A stretch of DNA of 64,000 nucleotides, from positions 310,001-374,000 of the forward strand of contig NC_089245.1 in the NCBI RefSeq assembly GCF_000512585.2, written 5' to 3'. The DNA is from Kwoniella bestiolae CBS 10118. Taxonomy: Eukaryota > Basidiomycota > Tremellomycetes > Tremellales > Cryptococcaceae. The notes below the pieces were generated by a model that worked only from the letters and a program-made list of their open reading frames with translations, made no database searches and had not been told where the DNA came from. Below, one piece after another: positions 34,315 to 45,577 of this stretch (position 1 is the first letter of the stretch; the number at the start of each line of letters is the position of its first letter). The position numbers and the translations under genes are program-made.

Positions 34315-36653
34315 TGTTGTTGATATTCAATATTTCTATGGTCTGGTCAAGTGGCGATAGGACCTGTTGTTTATCCTAATCCTAATTAAAGTCGCTGTAG
34401 TACTATTTTAGTTCGTGCTTGTTCAAATTAGAGTGGGAGATGATCAATCCCAAACCAAACCAGTTGTTCTTAAATATCAATCCGTTATCTCTCCCGAATC
34501 GCTTGCATCCCAATCAAAGCAAGCACGCACACGACTCGATTCGTTATCATCACGACATTATTCATCTTCACTTTGATGCTCCACCCGACATCTCCTGGTA
34601 TCACACCGACAACGCCCGCATGGTCATTTCCGAGAACTCTGATAGGCTCTCGTTCATCCGCCAGCGCAGAGATAGGATGCTCTGGGCTGGGTTATTTTTA
34701 ACTCATTCCTACCCCGTGTCGTCGCTACAAGCTTCAGCTGAGCAGGGGAGGAGAAACCGAAAATCCATCAGGATTCACAAGGCTCGGTGGACAATGTACC
34801 ATGTGAAGCAAATCAAGGTTTCTCGGATGGAGTCGTGTGGTCCTCTTTAGCTTTAGCTCTAGCTCGACTCGTATTGGTTCGGAGTGGGAGATTCTCCTCC
34901 ATATGGTAAGTGCGACCAATGTGCAACCATGTAGGGTGTAAGTGTGATTCAATTGATTTTGGCATGGTCGGTAGGGTTTTGGAACAAACCGCATGGTTCC
35001 AAAAATCAAAATCAAGTAAACGAGAAAATAAATTATTCGCCACGCTAAAAATCGTACTGTATCCACCTGGGACGGCAATTGGTTTTTTTCGCTGCTGTAA
35101 CTGAATGCTGATCGACCCGTTTTCTCCGGCACGGCAGGACGAAAACCAAAATGAACTGCACAAATCCAGTTTTAGCGATGCCAATCCAATTGTAATGGAC
35201 TGATTTGCCGACGCCGCGGGAAAATAGTTGGGTTTACCCTATTTGGCCGCACGAGACATGGGTTGTTATTGTTGAGTTAATAAATTTCCGAGGTTTTTCG
35301 GCACGACTCAATTTCCTCCTCCTTCTTCGAGTGCAGGTCTTTCCGACCATAGGCAGCTGTGTTAAAGCGCCGGACGCGCGACTGACTGACTCGACAAGTA
35401 TTCAACTTGCACAGAGGCTCGTCCTCATCGAGGTTTCAGCAAGATTCTTGTCTATCGTATCTCTACTGCATACGGGCATCAGGGTCTGGGACATGCTAAC
35501 CTTTCAGGTGGCACAGGACTTGATGGGAGCTCAGTGGCACCTGTCTATGATACACAGCACAGACTGTGTACCAAGAGATTGGGCTTCTTAAAATAGCTAC
35601 ACAGATAACAACACGCAGAACGAAGCATGTGGAGCGAGATAACGAGATTCAATATCCATCTGACTGTATCACACGGCTTCATCACAGCGTTATCGCCATG
35701 CATATCACTCAAAGCCACCTTGCGTCATGCTTTTATAAGCTTCCTCATGGCGGTGCCTGAGCCACATTGGAGCATGCTGTCTGCAATAATTGGATACATG
35801 CGGTCGACCAGTAAGGTATCACGCAATGCATACAGATAAGCTCATCTAACGTGATCCAACCTAACCAATAAGCACCATGGTATCTCGATTCTTCGGACTT
35901 CGTTCGGACCGTGCGGTCGTCTATTCGATTTGCATTGCTGTCTATCGTGACAGAGGGGAGTGGATGGCTAGTCTCCTAGCTCAGGCTCATCGATTCTTAG
36001 GGACTTTTGGGTAGTCATGATAAGCTTTTTGCTCTCAAGCATGCGACCCTCTGCGGCGGGGGACTTTGCTCAGGAATCCCGTTCATCTTCGCAAAGCGTT
36101 CAAAGTCTGATTACCGCATTCTTAGCTCCACACCAATTTCCTCCTGGACATATTTTAATTGGTAACATGACTGTATAGAGCTTGCCAGTCAGCAAGTCTA
36201 GGCGTGAAGTGTGCATACCTCGAACCGAAAGGAATGGCCTTGCCTGCTTTGCAATTGATCGTCCAATCTCAGCTGTCCTAGGCAGTCTGAGACCAAGTCC
36301 AACAGCACCGAAGATGAGGCTGGGAAAGTAGGGTGGCGATGATGTGGATCGTAGGTGATACTTTGGATCGGTGTGAACTAGTTGCGAGGTGCAGCTGAGA
36401 ATCAGGCTTGACCCGTGTGGTCCCTCTAAAGTGATATGACCAATACACAGACAGCCTGAGAGCACATGCATTTGATCAAGTCATGCACGTTCCTGGGAGT
36501 ATATATTGTTTGTCCTCAAATGAGTGCATAAGCGATAAAAATTTAATATAACGAACAACCTATATGTATATATGGTGTAAAGTATTTTAACAATCTAGAT
36601 CTCCCTAATATCGACTGCCACAACATCCTATCCTACTTGTCCATCTCAGAGCC
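34315..36653. promoter_or_regulatory. Long upstream region of the peptide transporter
   Basis: 2.3 kb without a supportable gene. GATAAG occurs at 35835-35840 and 36019-36024, far from the transporter start. Open frames on both strands (for example 34419-34850 plus, 36100-36471 minus) read as low-quality protein and have no splice partners. Confidence 0.4.
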
Positions 36654-38418
36654 TTACATGATGGCAGCCCAAACTTTTCCGGCAAAGGTGGTAGGAGGTG
36701 GTTCGTCGTAAGACTCGGCCTCGACAACGTCCAAACCGGATACGAAGTCCATTTCGGTCGACCGGACGAACCTGGTCTTCTTGATGAGCTTGTAGCCGAC
36801 CCAAAGAAGAGGGAAGAGCCAAAGAGGAAGGTAGTTGGTAACGAATGTGGCGGTGTCCCAGTTGCCTTTAAGGAAGACTGACCAAGCTGAGAAGAAGAGA
36901 ATGATGGAGATCATGACGATGGCGTACTTGGCGGCGAAAGCTTTCTTGTTCAAGAAAGAAGTGTAAGGGAGAGTGGACTTGTCGATACCTTGATCTCTGA
37001 GACCTTTCTCGAATCGGACGTAGGTGACACAGATACCCCACCATGTCATCAAACCAGCGGCGGCGGTCAAGTTGGCAAAGTAACCGAATACTTGACCAGC
37101 GGTAGATTGCAGAGACATGTAGGCGAGAGCACCGAACAGAGCACAGAAGATGATGGCAACGTATGGGAGACCGTTCTTGGTGGTTCTGGCGAAGATCTTG
37201 GGGGCTTGTCGGGTGATGGCAAGACCGTAGATGGCTCGGGATGAGGTGAAAAGATCGGAGGAAGCGGCAGACCAAGCGGAAGTCAAAAGACAGGCGTTGA
37301 TGATACTTGGAAGAGCGGGGATACCAGCTCGTCTGATAGCAATGACGAAGGGAGAGGCAAGAGCGGTACCGGAGTTAAGGGCGAGACCTTTGTCGTTAGA
37401 AGGGACAAGGAGACCAATGATGAAAGTACCACCGAGGTAGAAGACCAAGATTCGGATATAGACCTTCTTGATGGCTCTGGGAAGGTTTCGTCGGGGGTTC
37501 TTGGCTTCACCGGCAGCGATGGCAACGATCTCAGTACCGATATAAGAGAACGCGGCTTGAGTGAGCACAGCCCAGAAACCGAGGAATCGACCGAGAGAAC
37601 CGCTGATACCTTCGTATTGCACGAAAGGTCCAGGGTCTCGCCAGTATTGGAAACCGATTGACTTGTGGTCGGGGCCACCACCGGCAGTGATGATAATACC
37701 GAGGATGATCAACCCGGTGATGGTGAGAACCTTGATGGAGGCGAACCAGAATTCACATTCACCGTAGACACCAGCACCGAAAAGGTTGATGACGACAACG
37801 ACGATAAGGCAGATGGAAATCCAGAGAGCGTTGTTGATGGTTTTGTTCCAGAGGTTGATCAAGACAGCAGCGGCAGACAATTCGGCGGGAAGAATGATGA
37901 CCCAGTTGTACCAATAATTCCAACCCATGGTGCTGGAGTAGATCGAAAGATTAGCGGGTATGCATGATAAGGGGGAGGAAGGACTCACAAAGCGAGAGCA
38001 GGGTCAACAAATCGCTCAGCGAGTTTAATGTGACCACCGGGAATAGGAAGAAAAGAAATCATTTCACCGAGGGAGATCTGTGATGATATCAGCCAGTGCT
38101 ACCAATAGCGAAGGCAGCAAGATCAAGATAACTCACCATGACTGAGTAACAGATACTACCCATTAAAGCGTAACCCATGAAGAGACCGAGAGGTCCACCA
38201 TGAGCCAGAGCGGAACCAGTACCCAAGAACAGACCCGTACCAATGACACCACCAATGGAAATCATTGCCAGGTGTCTGGACTTGAGGGATCGTTTGAGAC
38301 CATCTTGTGGGACGATCTCTTCCGAGTACTGTTCATGCTGTATTTGATCAGCGCCACCGACCTGTTGCTGGTAGACGTCGGCACCCTTCTTGTCGTCGTA
38401 TTCGTGATCGAGAGACAT
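36654..38418 (-). CDS. Amino-acid permease (AAT family)
   Basis: Exons 38137-38418, 37989-38077 and 36654-37932 sum to 549 residues. A cytosolic, Gln/Asp-rich N-terminus leads to 'MISIGGVIGTGLFLGTGSAL', the hallmark first helix of the AAT/YAT permeases. It is followed by 'ISLGEMISFLPIPGGHIKLA', 'SYIGTEIVAIAAGEAKNPRR' and 'VSGLDVVEAES' near the C-terminus, with about 12 helices in total. These are plasma-membrane proton/amino-acid symporters. Substrate range (general or specific) cannot be told from sequence. The long last exon uses C-ending codons, which suggests good expression. A TATATATA box lies about 80 bases upstream (38493-38501), and GATAAG sites follow further upstream. Confidence 0.92.
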
Positions 38419-39585
38419 GATGGATGAGTGTGGGTGGGGAGGATAAAAGATTGAGTTGAGGGGGATAAAAAAGAGAAGACGGGGCGATGGCTAGTATATA
38501 TAGACAAGAGGAGGAGGGGGGATGGCAATGTTGGAGCGAGACAACGAGATAAGCCGTAAACGAGATGAGAAGAGAAAAGAGATAAGAGCTCTTCTAGCCC
38601 CGCAGGGAAAGAGAGATTGGCAAGGGAAGCAAAAATGGAGCAGAGACCGATTCAAGGGAGAGAAGGGAGGGATACGACGATCGCTTCGCTTAGCTCAACT
38701 CGAGATCGTATTGAGTTTCAGGCACATGACTTGCATCCCTGAGAAGCAACCGAAAGAGAGCTATACTTGGAACACCCAGCTTTCTTGGCTTGCAATTGGG
38801 TAAATCACTTTATCTCGATGGATGTCCGTGATCTAATGCATGCTCCACCCAACAGCGGGAGGCTTTCCTCGTCTCACGCAGAAGGAGTCTTACAGCGGAT
38901 ACCTTGCTCACAATGGCTCTGCCGGTTGCAGCTACCTCTCTCATCGAAAAACTCTTTGGTCTCACCGCTATGAGCGATAAGCTATAGATTTGCATGCGTC
39001 CGGTCTGCGATAACCGGAACAGGATGAGATCTTTGCAGTCTTTCTTGGGGTTGTCTCTGACGTGCTGCACAAAAGCGGCAAAGCCGTTGCTGATAACTCA
39101 ATCACTACGATCTAAGCGAGACACGTACACGGGGATCTCAGATGGGAACGAGTTTTCAATTGGTCCATTGACAGCTTATGCCGGCAATATCGGATATGGT
39201 GTCTGTGGGAACAGTGATATCCCGCTGAAACAGGACTTTTGCAGTTGAGATACTGCTGTCATGATAACGAGATAGTATGTTCCACATGCTTTTTTTTTCG
39301 TTGATCGTGTGGCTCGATTGGCTCAAAGCCAGTATCGGCAATAGAATGGTCTTAGATTGAACTTCACTTTCTAGGTAGTCCTGTTCCTGGGGACATCTTA
39401 TTGCTTCTTCTGGTAACCGTTATCCTCGTGAGACGATGGGACCGTCAAAAACCCTGTCCGATTGGGTCACGGGAGTAGATCTCGTTGTATACAAAGTCGC
39501 CGGGAAATGCGTCTAGGGTGGTAGACGGCAGACGGGCATCGAGCAGCAATGCCCCGCTATGCACTCCATGGGGTACGAAGTATCT
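38419..39585. promoter_or_regulatory. Permease promoter with TATA box and GATAAG sites
   Basis: Upstream of the minus-strand permease: a TATATATA box at 38493-38501 and GATAAG at 38548-38553, 38581-38586 and 38976-38981. The rest, up to the stop codon of the next gene, holds no gene I can support. Confidence 0.5.
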
Positions 39586-40653
39586 CTAAGCGAGGTGGAT
39601 GATACAAGTCCTATCCCATGCATTCGCAGCAGACATTCCGTTCTCCAAATCGGGCACTGGTAGGCCTAGAGCCTCGTTTGCGAGGGTCTTACCTCGTCCC
39701 AGAAAATCGGTACCACACCCATCCCAGACTACGCTGAAGGACAAAGGTTGGATCGCATCCAAAACTTTCCCATCCTTCAGTGCCTCTAACCCCTTATCCC
39801 TTTCCGCTTCCACAGTGGTTTGCTCGATATGCCAACTCGTTCCTGTATCTTCCTCCAATCTCGCTAAGATCTCGTTCTGCGTCGAGTTCATCTCGGCAAT
39901 ATCAGTTGGTTGATGTGCCAAGAGGTGTGGCTTCGTACTTTTCTCTTTGATGATCTGCACGATGGCATTACCGATGAAAGGCAACGAGCTGGCGCAACAC
40001 TTGACGTCACCATTATCTCAAATCTTAGCTCTTCGGGCCCTTAGATCAAACCCCATCTCCCCGTCGTTCGTTGCCATATCGAAGAATGGTCCAGTCATAG
40101 GAGCACACCACGCCATTCTACCATCTTTCTCTGCTTCACGCAGCTTCCCGAGTACCTCCCACTTGGGTTCCACCAGTCCAGCGACCATTCCTCGCGCTTT
40201 TTCATTGTAGGTGTCGAAGCCGAATTCACTAGGAACGAACAGCTTGACTGAGCTACATTGTCTAGACGCATCGATGAGGTCGAGTTGACGTTTGATCGCC
40301 TCGGGTTCGGGGGCGAGAGCGCACACAATCGCATGGATGTCGTTACTATGGATGATCCCACTGACGGAGGACCGGGTGTAATCGGTCTGATGAATTGGGA
40401 CAGTCGAAGGGATCGAAGGTGATTCCAGCTCGGAGTTTTCTTGAATTGATACTATCGAGTGAGTTACAGATCCTGGGGAAGACGATTTCATCCGCGTTAA
40501 AACGTGGACGGTTAGGCTTTCTTCCCCCAGTAGCGATCGCAAGATGAACTGGCCAAGTCTACCCGTAGCCTATCGACGGGGTATCAACCACCATCTTCCT
40601 CGTCTTGTGATACTCACCCCCGCTAGCAGAACATTCTTGATCTTGTCGGACAT
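39586..40653 (-). pseudogene. NmrA-like NAD(P)-binding protein with an in-frame TGA
   Basis: Exons 40618-40653 and 39586-40569 on the minus strand join across an intron with GTGAGT donor and TAG acceptor. The product starts MSDKIKNVLLAGATGRLG, a Rossmann-fold glycine motif (GATGRLG) of the NmrA/isoflavone-reductase-like family. Later come 'LFVPSEFGFDTYNEKAR' and 'GPFFDMATNDGEMGF'. At 40018-40020 the frame has TGA in 'RRAKI-stop-DNGDVKCC', exactly where relatives have Trp (a.IWDdG pattern). The same frame then stays open for 144 more codons with recognisable family sequence (SLPFIGNAIVQII) to a normal stop at 39586. No intron with plausible signals removes the TGA. The intact gene would be 339 residues; as it stands the product is truncated at 195. 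A recent nonsense change, strain-specific, is likely; a base error is possible. Confidence 0.72.
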
Positions 40654-41313
40654 CTCGACTTGCAGCTGCTATGCGTGTGCGGTTGAATATAAATCCTGGC
40701 CTAGATGCAGATCTTGTGGTAGATGTCACTGTAAAGGAACGAGAGCTTGCCTAGTTCGTGCCTTGTTGCGTGAACTAACCAAATGTTGCTTTACTGCACG
40801 AACGATCAAAGTATCGTGTGCCAAAAGACGGAGTTTTCACCTGGTGGGTGTATGGTATGGTGCATTGTAGTCTTGCAGACGGCCCGACTAATGTACTAGA
40901 TCGAACGGGCCGTTGCTCTCAAATGTCTCGTGATCAGATGTCACTGATCAAAGCACGAGAGGGCTCTGCGTGGTGGAAATCAATTTCGTGCCTCAATCAC
41001 TAAGTTGACTTTCGATAAACCCCCTTCAACGACCATATAACGATGCCAAGCAGCAGTCCCAGCTAATTTTAGCTTCTTGAACAGAAATCACGGATGATAG
41101 AGGCGTTGGACATGCATGTGATCATCATGATTCCAACAATGTGCAGACGGTCCGTAACGGTCCGTTCCATGCCGGAAATGAAGGTGGAGGTCGTCCTCTT
41201 TTAGCTTGAAGAGGTGAGTGAAGGATCGAACTATATAAGAGACTGCCCATGATATTTCTGGAGAGGCGAACACCATCTAGACCTCAACAACCTCTCAGTA
41301 CGACCAGGATATA
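40654..41313. promoter_or_regulatory. Divergent promoter region, NmrA-like gene / polygalacturonase
   Basis: TATATAA at 41232-41238 lies about 80 bases before the polygalacturonase ATG and is a good TATA box. No gene otherwise. Confidence 0.5.
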
Positions 41314-43445
41314 ATGTTGTCACTCGCAATTTTAAGCTTAATCGGTCCTCTGGCTGTGTCTGGAGCATACACGCCCCAAGGCAGATCGACAGGTCTGTCC
41401 TCTCGAGACGGTCAGACTTGTACTATACAATCGAGCGGATCGAACTCGACCGACGATTCACCAGCTTTCCGAGATGCAGCTAAACAATGCGCTAATGGTG
41501 GAACACTCCTGTTCCAAGAAGGCGTTGATTAGTGAGTCGTCTATCCAACAACGACTTTGGGCAAAGCTGAGTTTGAATTGGGTCTGTTCAGCTACTTCAA
41601 CACTCCTGTCAATGCGACCCTGAATAACGTAGACATCCAGTTCAAAGGTAACATTCATTTACCGCAGAATGTCACCTATGTACAGGGTATTGGTGAGCTT
41701 TCTTCTCAAGCCTGCCAAGGGATGGGCAGAGGTTGACAACATGATATCTAGTCAACGGGTCTACTGGCGGGAATGTATGGTGGATCAATCTCACAGGAGA
41801 TAACCTGAACTTCACCGGGACCAACAACTTGTCCACTGGCTGGGTGTACGGTATGTGAAGTGCATGTATATCGATCTGTCAGAAGCTGATAATCGTCTAG
41901 GGTATGGTCAACAATGGTGGGATGCCAACCCCAAGAACGGATCTGGTATCGCCTCTCGACCTCATCTTTGGAGATTCAACGTGACCAATAGTCATATCAA
42001 AAATATCAAAATCAGAAAACCTATAGCTTGGTAAGTCAGACGAAGCATCACTCGTCAGTCAGACTGATATACACCTGCATAGGGTGACTACCCTAAACGG
42101 ACGTAATATCGATGTCGACAATGTGTTTGTCGATGCTGCTACCACGCCTGGTGGCGGATTCCCCTTCAACACGTGAGTCATCATAAGGGTCCGTTACTGT
42201 TGAGAGAGTTGTTGCTGATCTTCTATGCGTTCGGTGCTGTAGTGATGGGTTTGATGTTGCGTGAGTGTAGCTGAGTCTCCCAACGGTCGGGTAAAGGTAT
42301 ACTAAGACGTTTACCATTACTACAGAGCAAAGAATGTCAGGATCAACGATTTCACTATTTGTAAGCTTATTCGCTTTGACCAGTAGATTTATCACTGAGA
42401 TCAATACTTTTGTAGTTAACGGTGATGACGCTGTGACGATCAACAACGGCGGAGAGAACGTCACCGTCACCAACGGATTCATCGGCGGTCCAGGATGTCA
42501 TGGTACGAGTATCGGAAGTCTGGGTCAAGCTCAGGGCGTATACAATACCGTTAAGAACAGTATGTCAACCGATCCCTGCTTTGACCTGCCAGCTGATGTG
42601 CGGGTATAGTTTGGTTCGAGAACATCAAGGTACATGGCTGTGTGTACGGATCGAGAATCAAGACCTATCTTGGCGGCCAGGGTATCGTAAGTGTCGTCTC
42701 GTTGCTTGGACGACCGGCAAGCTGAATGGGTGGTATAGGTACAAAACGTCACTTTCGCGAATTACGATGTGTCAAACACTACCTTCCCTATATACTTGAC
42801 GCAAAATTATTTCAAGTGAGCATTCATCAGCCACGCAACCAGATGACCAATACTGACGCATGCCGAGGACAGCCAAGGAAGCTCCCAAACCCAGAACGGG
42901 GCAGGGGTCCAAGAAGGGGGGAACTTCGGTGGAAGAGTCGATAATTCCTCGGTGATTATCGAGGGTGTTACCTACAAGAACTGGAGAGGTGACATCAATA
43001 CGTAAGTGACCGCTTTGCTCTGCGTGGATAGACCAATTCGATGCTGATGGAAGGTATGTTTAGCTATCAACCTGGTGACGGATCCTGTGTGACAGATCCT
43101 GTAAGTGATCTTAGATCATTTCTTCTGCCGAGTACCGATTATTGATCTCATCACCTCAATTCGACGTAGTGTTGGTACGATGTCCCCGGATCCGACGGTA
43201 CTCAAGCGATTGTCATTGGCTGCTCAAACTCCACTGCCTGTTCGAACTTTGAATTCCAAAACATCCAAGTGATCCCTCAGGTAAGCCGTGATCGTCACTC
43301 GACAGAACCTCACTATCATGAGACTGATGCGAACCCGTTGCTCTAGTCCTACGCCGAGACCAAGATCAACTGTACCAACCTTGATCAAGCCAGTAACCCG
43401 AACCTCGGTATCGTCTGCACCAACGGCACTCTTGTTTCTACATGA
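41314..43445 (+). CDS. Secreted glycoside hydrolase family 28 (exo-polygalacturonase-like)
   Basis: Fourteen exons (41314-41531, 41592-41692, 41752-41850, 41901-42030, 42083-42172, 42243-42260, 42326-42360, 42416-42559, 42610-42686, 42739-42815, 42873-43001, 43064-43100, 43170-43280, 43347-43445) sum to 454 residues. MLSLAILSLIGPLAVSGAYT is a signal peptide. GH28 catalytic blocks appear in order: NTDGFD, NGDDAV, GCHGTSIGSLG and SRIKT, all residues present. Many N-glycosylation sites (NATL, NVTY, NLTG, NVTN) fit an extracellular enzyme. It hydrolyses galacturonan in pectin, probably from the chain end, judging by the overall layout. Exon 6, which carries the catalytic TDGFD, is only 18 bases. 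Confidence 0.92.
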
Positions 43446-44510
43446 GCAATTGGACTTGTATGAGTAGAGCCTAGAAAGACCGAGTCGAAAAGCAGCCTGT
43501 ACAGTAAACGCAGACAAAGAAGAAGTTATAATTAAGATGAAACAGACAAACTAAGAATGCATGTAGCTTGAAATCCCTGTGAAGTAGCGCTCGATCGCGA
43601 GTTTCTCTACACTCTCGCCATCTGGATTTTGTAATCACGTGAGCGTCGCCTGTGTGTGAGCTGCCTATGCTGGCTCGGCGCTCTTGAGTTCATGTTCTGT
43701 GCATGTTCGGTCTTCTCACAGATGGTCCAGACCCGATACAACGATTCAACAAGCATATGCATGTCCAAGCCACTGATGCTGTGTTCCTCTTTCCTACATG
43801 TCCACACTTTTCACAGTCCAAGCATCGCTAGTCTGCATTTTAAGGGTGTTGTCCACAGCATACTGTAACCAAGTCCCTGTGCCGAGAGACATGAGTTTTT
43901 TCCCTGAACCATGTTCTCGCTTTTCTCGCTCATCTCACTACACCATCCAGGATCACCCACGTTTTGCTTCCCGCTTTCTTGTTGTTCTTGGAAACGACCA
44001 AGGAGACGTCAGAGCATGTCTTGAACCCCAAACGTCATTGAACTTATTAACCTGGCAGGTCTATTGTTTAATCAACTCCCGAAAGGTTCCTCCGAGACAT
44101 CAAATCAAGAATTTTGTTTTAGACTAAGTGCCTACGAAGCAGTGACCACCGTTCATCGTCCTCCATGCTACGGTGTCACTTCTTGCTTTACTACCCTACA
44201 TTATTCAAGGGGCGATGAGGTATGTTTGATGTTGAAAAGGGTTAGAGATCTGTGCGGAGGAGTTACATGCGACTTCGAATGAAGTTCGGGCTGGTCTGGA
44301 AAAGTCTGTAAACGACTATTTTAGCATGTTACCTGTTTAACTTAGTGGGCGACAAGCATATATATGTGTCTGAATGAGATGGGCATGTTTGTGTTTGGCA
44401 CATCATCTCTACCTCTACATCCATCATATATATAATCTCGCCTTCACCTCAATACGCTTCACGCTTCACACTGTCAGTCTCGAGACCAAAAATCAAAACC
44501 TAAACCAGAA
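43446..44510. other. Intergenic, promoter of the small secreted-protein gene
   Basis: No gene supported. An AT-rich TATATATAATC box at about 44428-44440 precedes the next ATG (44511). Confidence 0.4.
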
Positions 44511-45155
44511 ATGTTCTTCCTCTACCCACTTGCCTTGATCTTCCTTTCGCTGCTAGCTACAGCAGCACCTATCACCTCATCCTCCAAGCGACTTCCCAAC
44601 CAATCATCAGATTTCGAGCCAGTCCGCTTCCTCAATCATTTCGGAGCTTCCATACCTGCCGAATCGACTATCAAATTAGAATGGCAAGGTGGTAGCGGGC
44701 AGGGATTCGACGTTTATTATATCCCACAGTGGCCTGAGCAGGTTGATTATTACGTGAGTTGATTACAACCGGGTGATGTGATGGTGATGGAGATGATCAA
44801 TCTTGCGCCCTCCATCAAGGATCAAGGGGCGCAAGTCGCGTGAGCGGGGAGAGAGGAGGGCGCAAATAGTGCACAGACGGTATGCTGATCAGATCATTTC
44901 GTTGATATATAGCCCATTGAATTAGTAGCTGGTACGACGGAGAACCACTTTACATGGCAGACACCCAAGAAGTCTGATTATCCCAAGGGAACTACATTGT
45001 GAGTGGACCGATCATGCTGGCTCGTGACGTATAAAGCTTGAAACGTAGCTGACAACTGCTCGCCGCCCGGTAGCATTCTGGGTGTAAACGACGCTGTGAC
45101 ATCCCTCTCATCAGATTGGTACGACGTGACGGGCCTGCTCAACTTCGCTCACTAA
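44511..45155 (+). CDS. Small secreted protein, 136 residues, Kre9/KNH-like fold
   Basis: Exons 44511-44753, 44913-44998 and 45074-45155 sum to 136 residues. MFFLYPLALIFLSLLATAAP is a signal peptide. A possible Kex2-type KR site follows (SSKR). The mature part has a strand order like the Kre9/KNH group: 'IKLEWQGGSGQGFDVYYI', 'NHFTWQTPKK', 'GTTFILGVNDAV'. There is no Ser/Thr tail and no GPI signal; it ends LLNFAH. Function is unknown. It is probably a secreted or wall-associated protein. The fold assignment rests on pattern only. Confidence 0.72.
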
Positions 45156-45577
45156 ACCAAAACATCATATCATCCTGTATTCTTCCTCAACGCCGACCTG
45201 GCACATTGTAACGATATTTCACGGACAATTTCCTTCCTCATACTAGACAAAACATACTAGACGTGCATGTTGAGAATAGAGACAAGACGGACATTTTAGA
45301 ATTGACGGACTCTTTCTGTCTTGTTGCGTACAAGAGATATACCTAGCATATAATCAATGGTTAATGAATGTGTGTGTGTTCTCATACCTCATCCGAACAT
45401 CATTATTATTGTTACGAGAACGAAATAATCCAAACTTGACTTATCCTCTATCTATATCACTATACACATTACAGTATATCAAGGTCTCAACATCAACGTC
45501 CTGATAGTACACTAAAAAGGGTATACATATACTACTCTACCAAGCTGAAATCTCTTACGATGATTCAACTAACCATT
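45156..45577. other. Intergenic between convergent genes
   Basis: AT-rich 3' flanks, with a short (TG) run at about 45369-45379. No gene. Confidence 0.4.

Noticed and set aside
34419..36471. Several short open frames between the transporter and the permease
   Set aside because: None has splice partners, a recognisable domain or protein-like composition.
39994..40020. An intron removing the TGA of the NmrA-like gene
   Set aside because: The only GT...AG pair nearby starts after the TGA and is about 24 bases, too short to be an intron.
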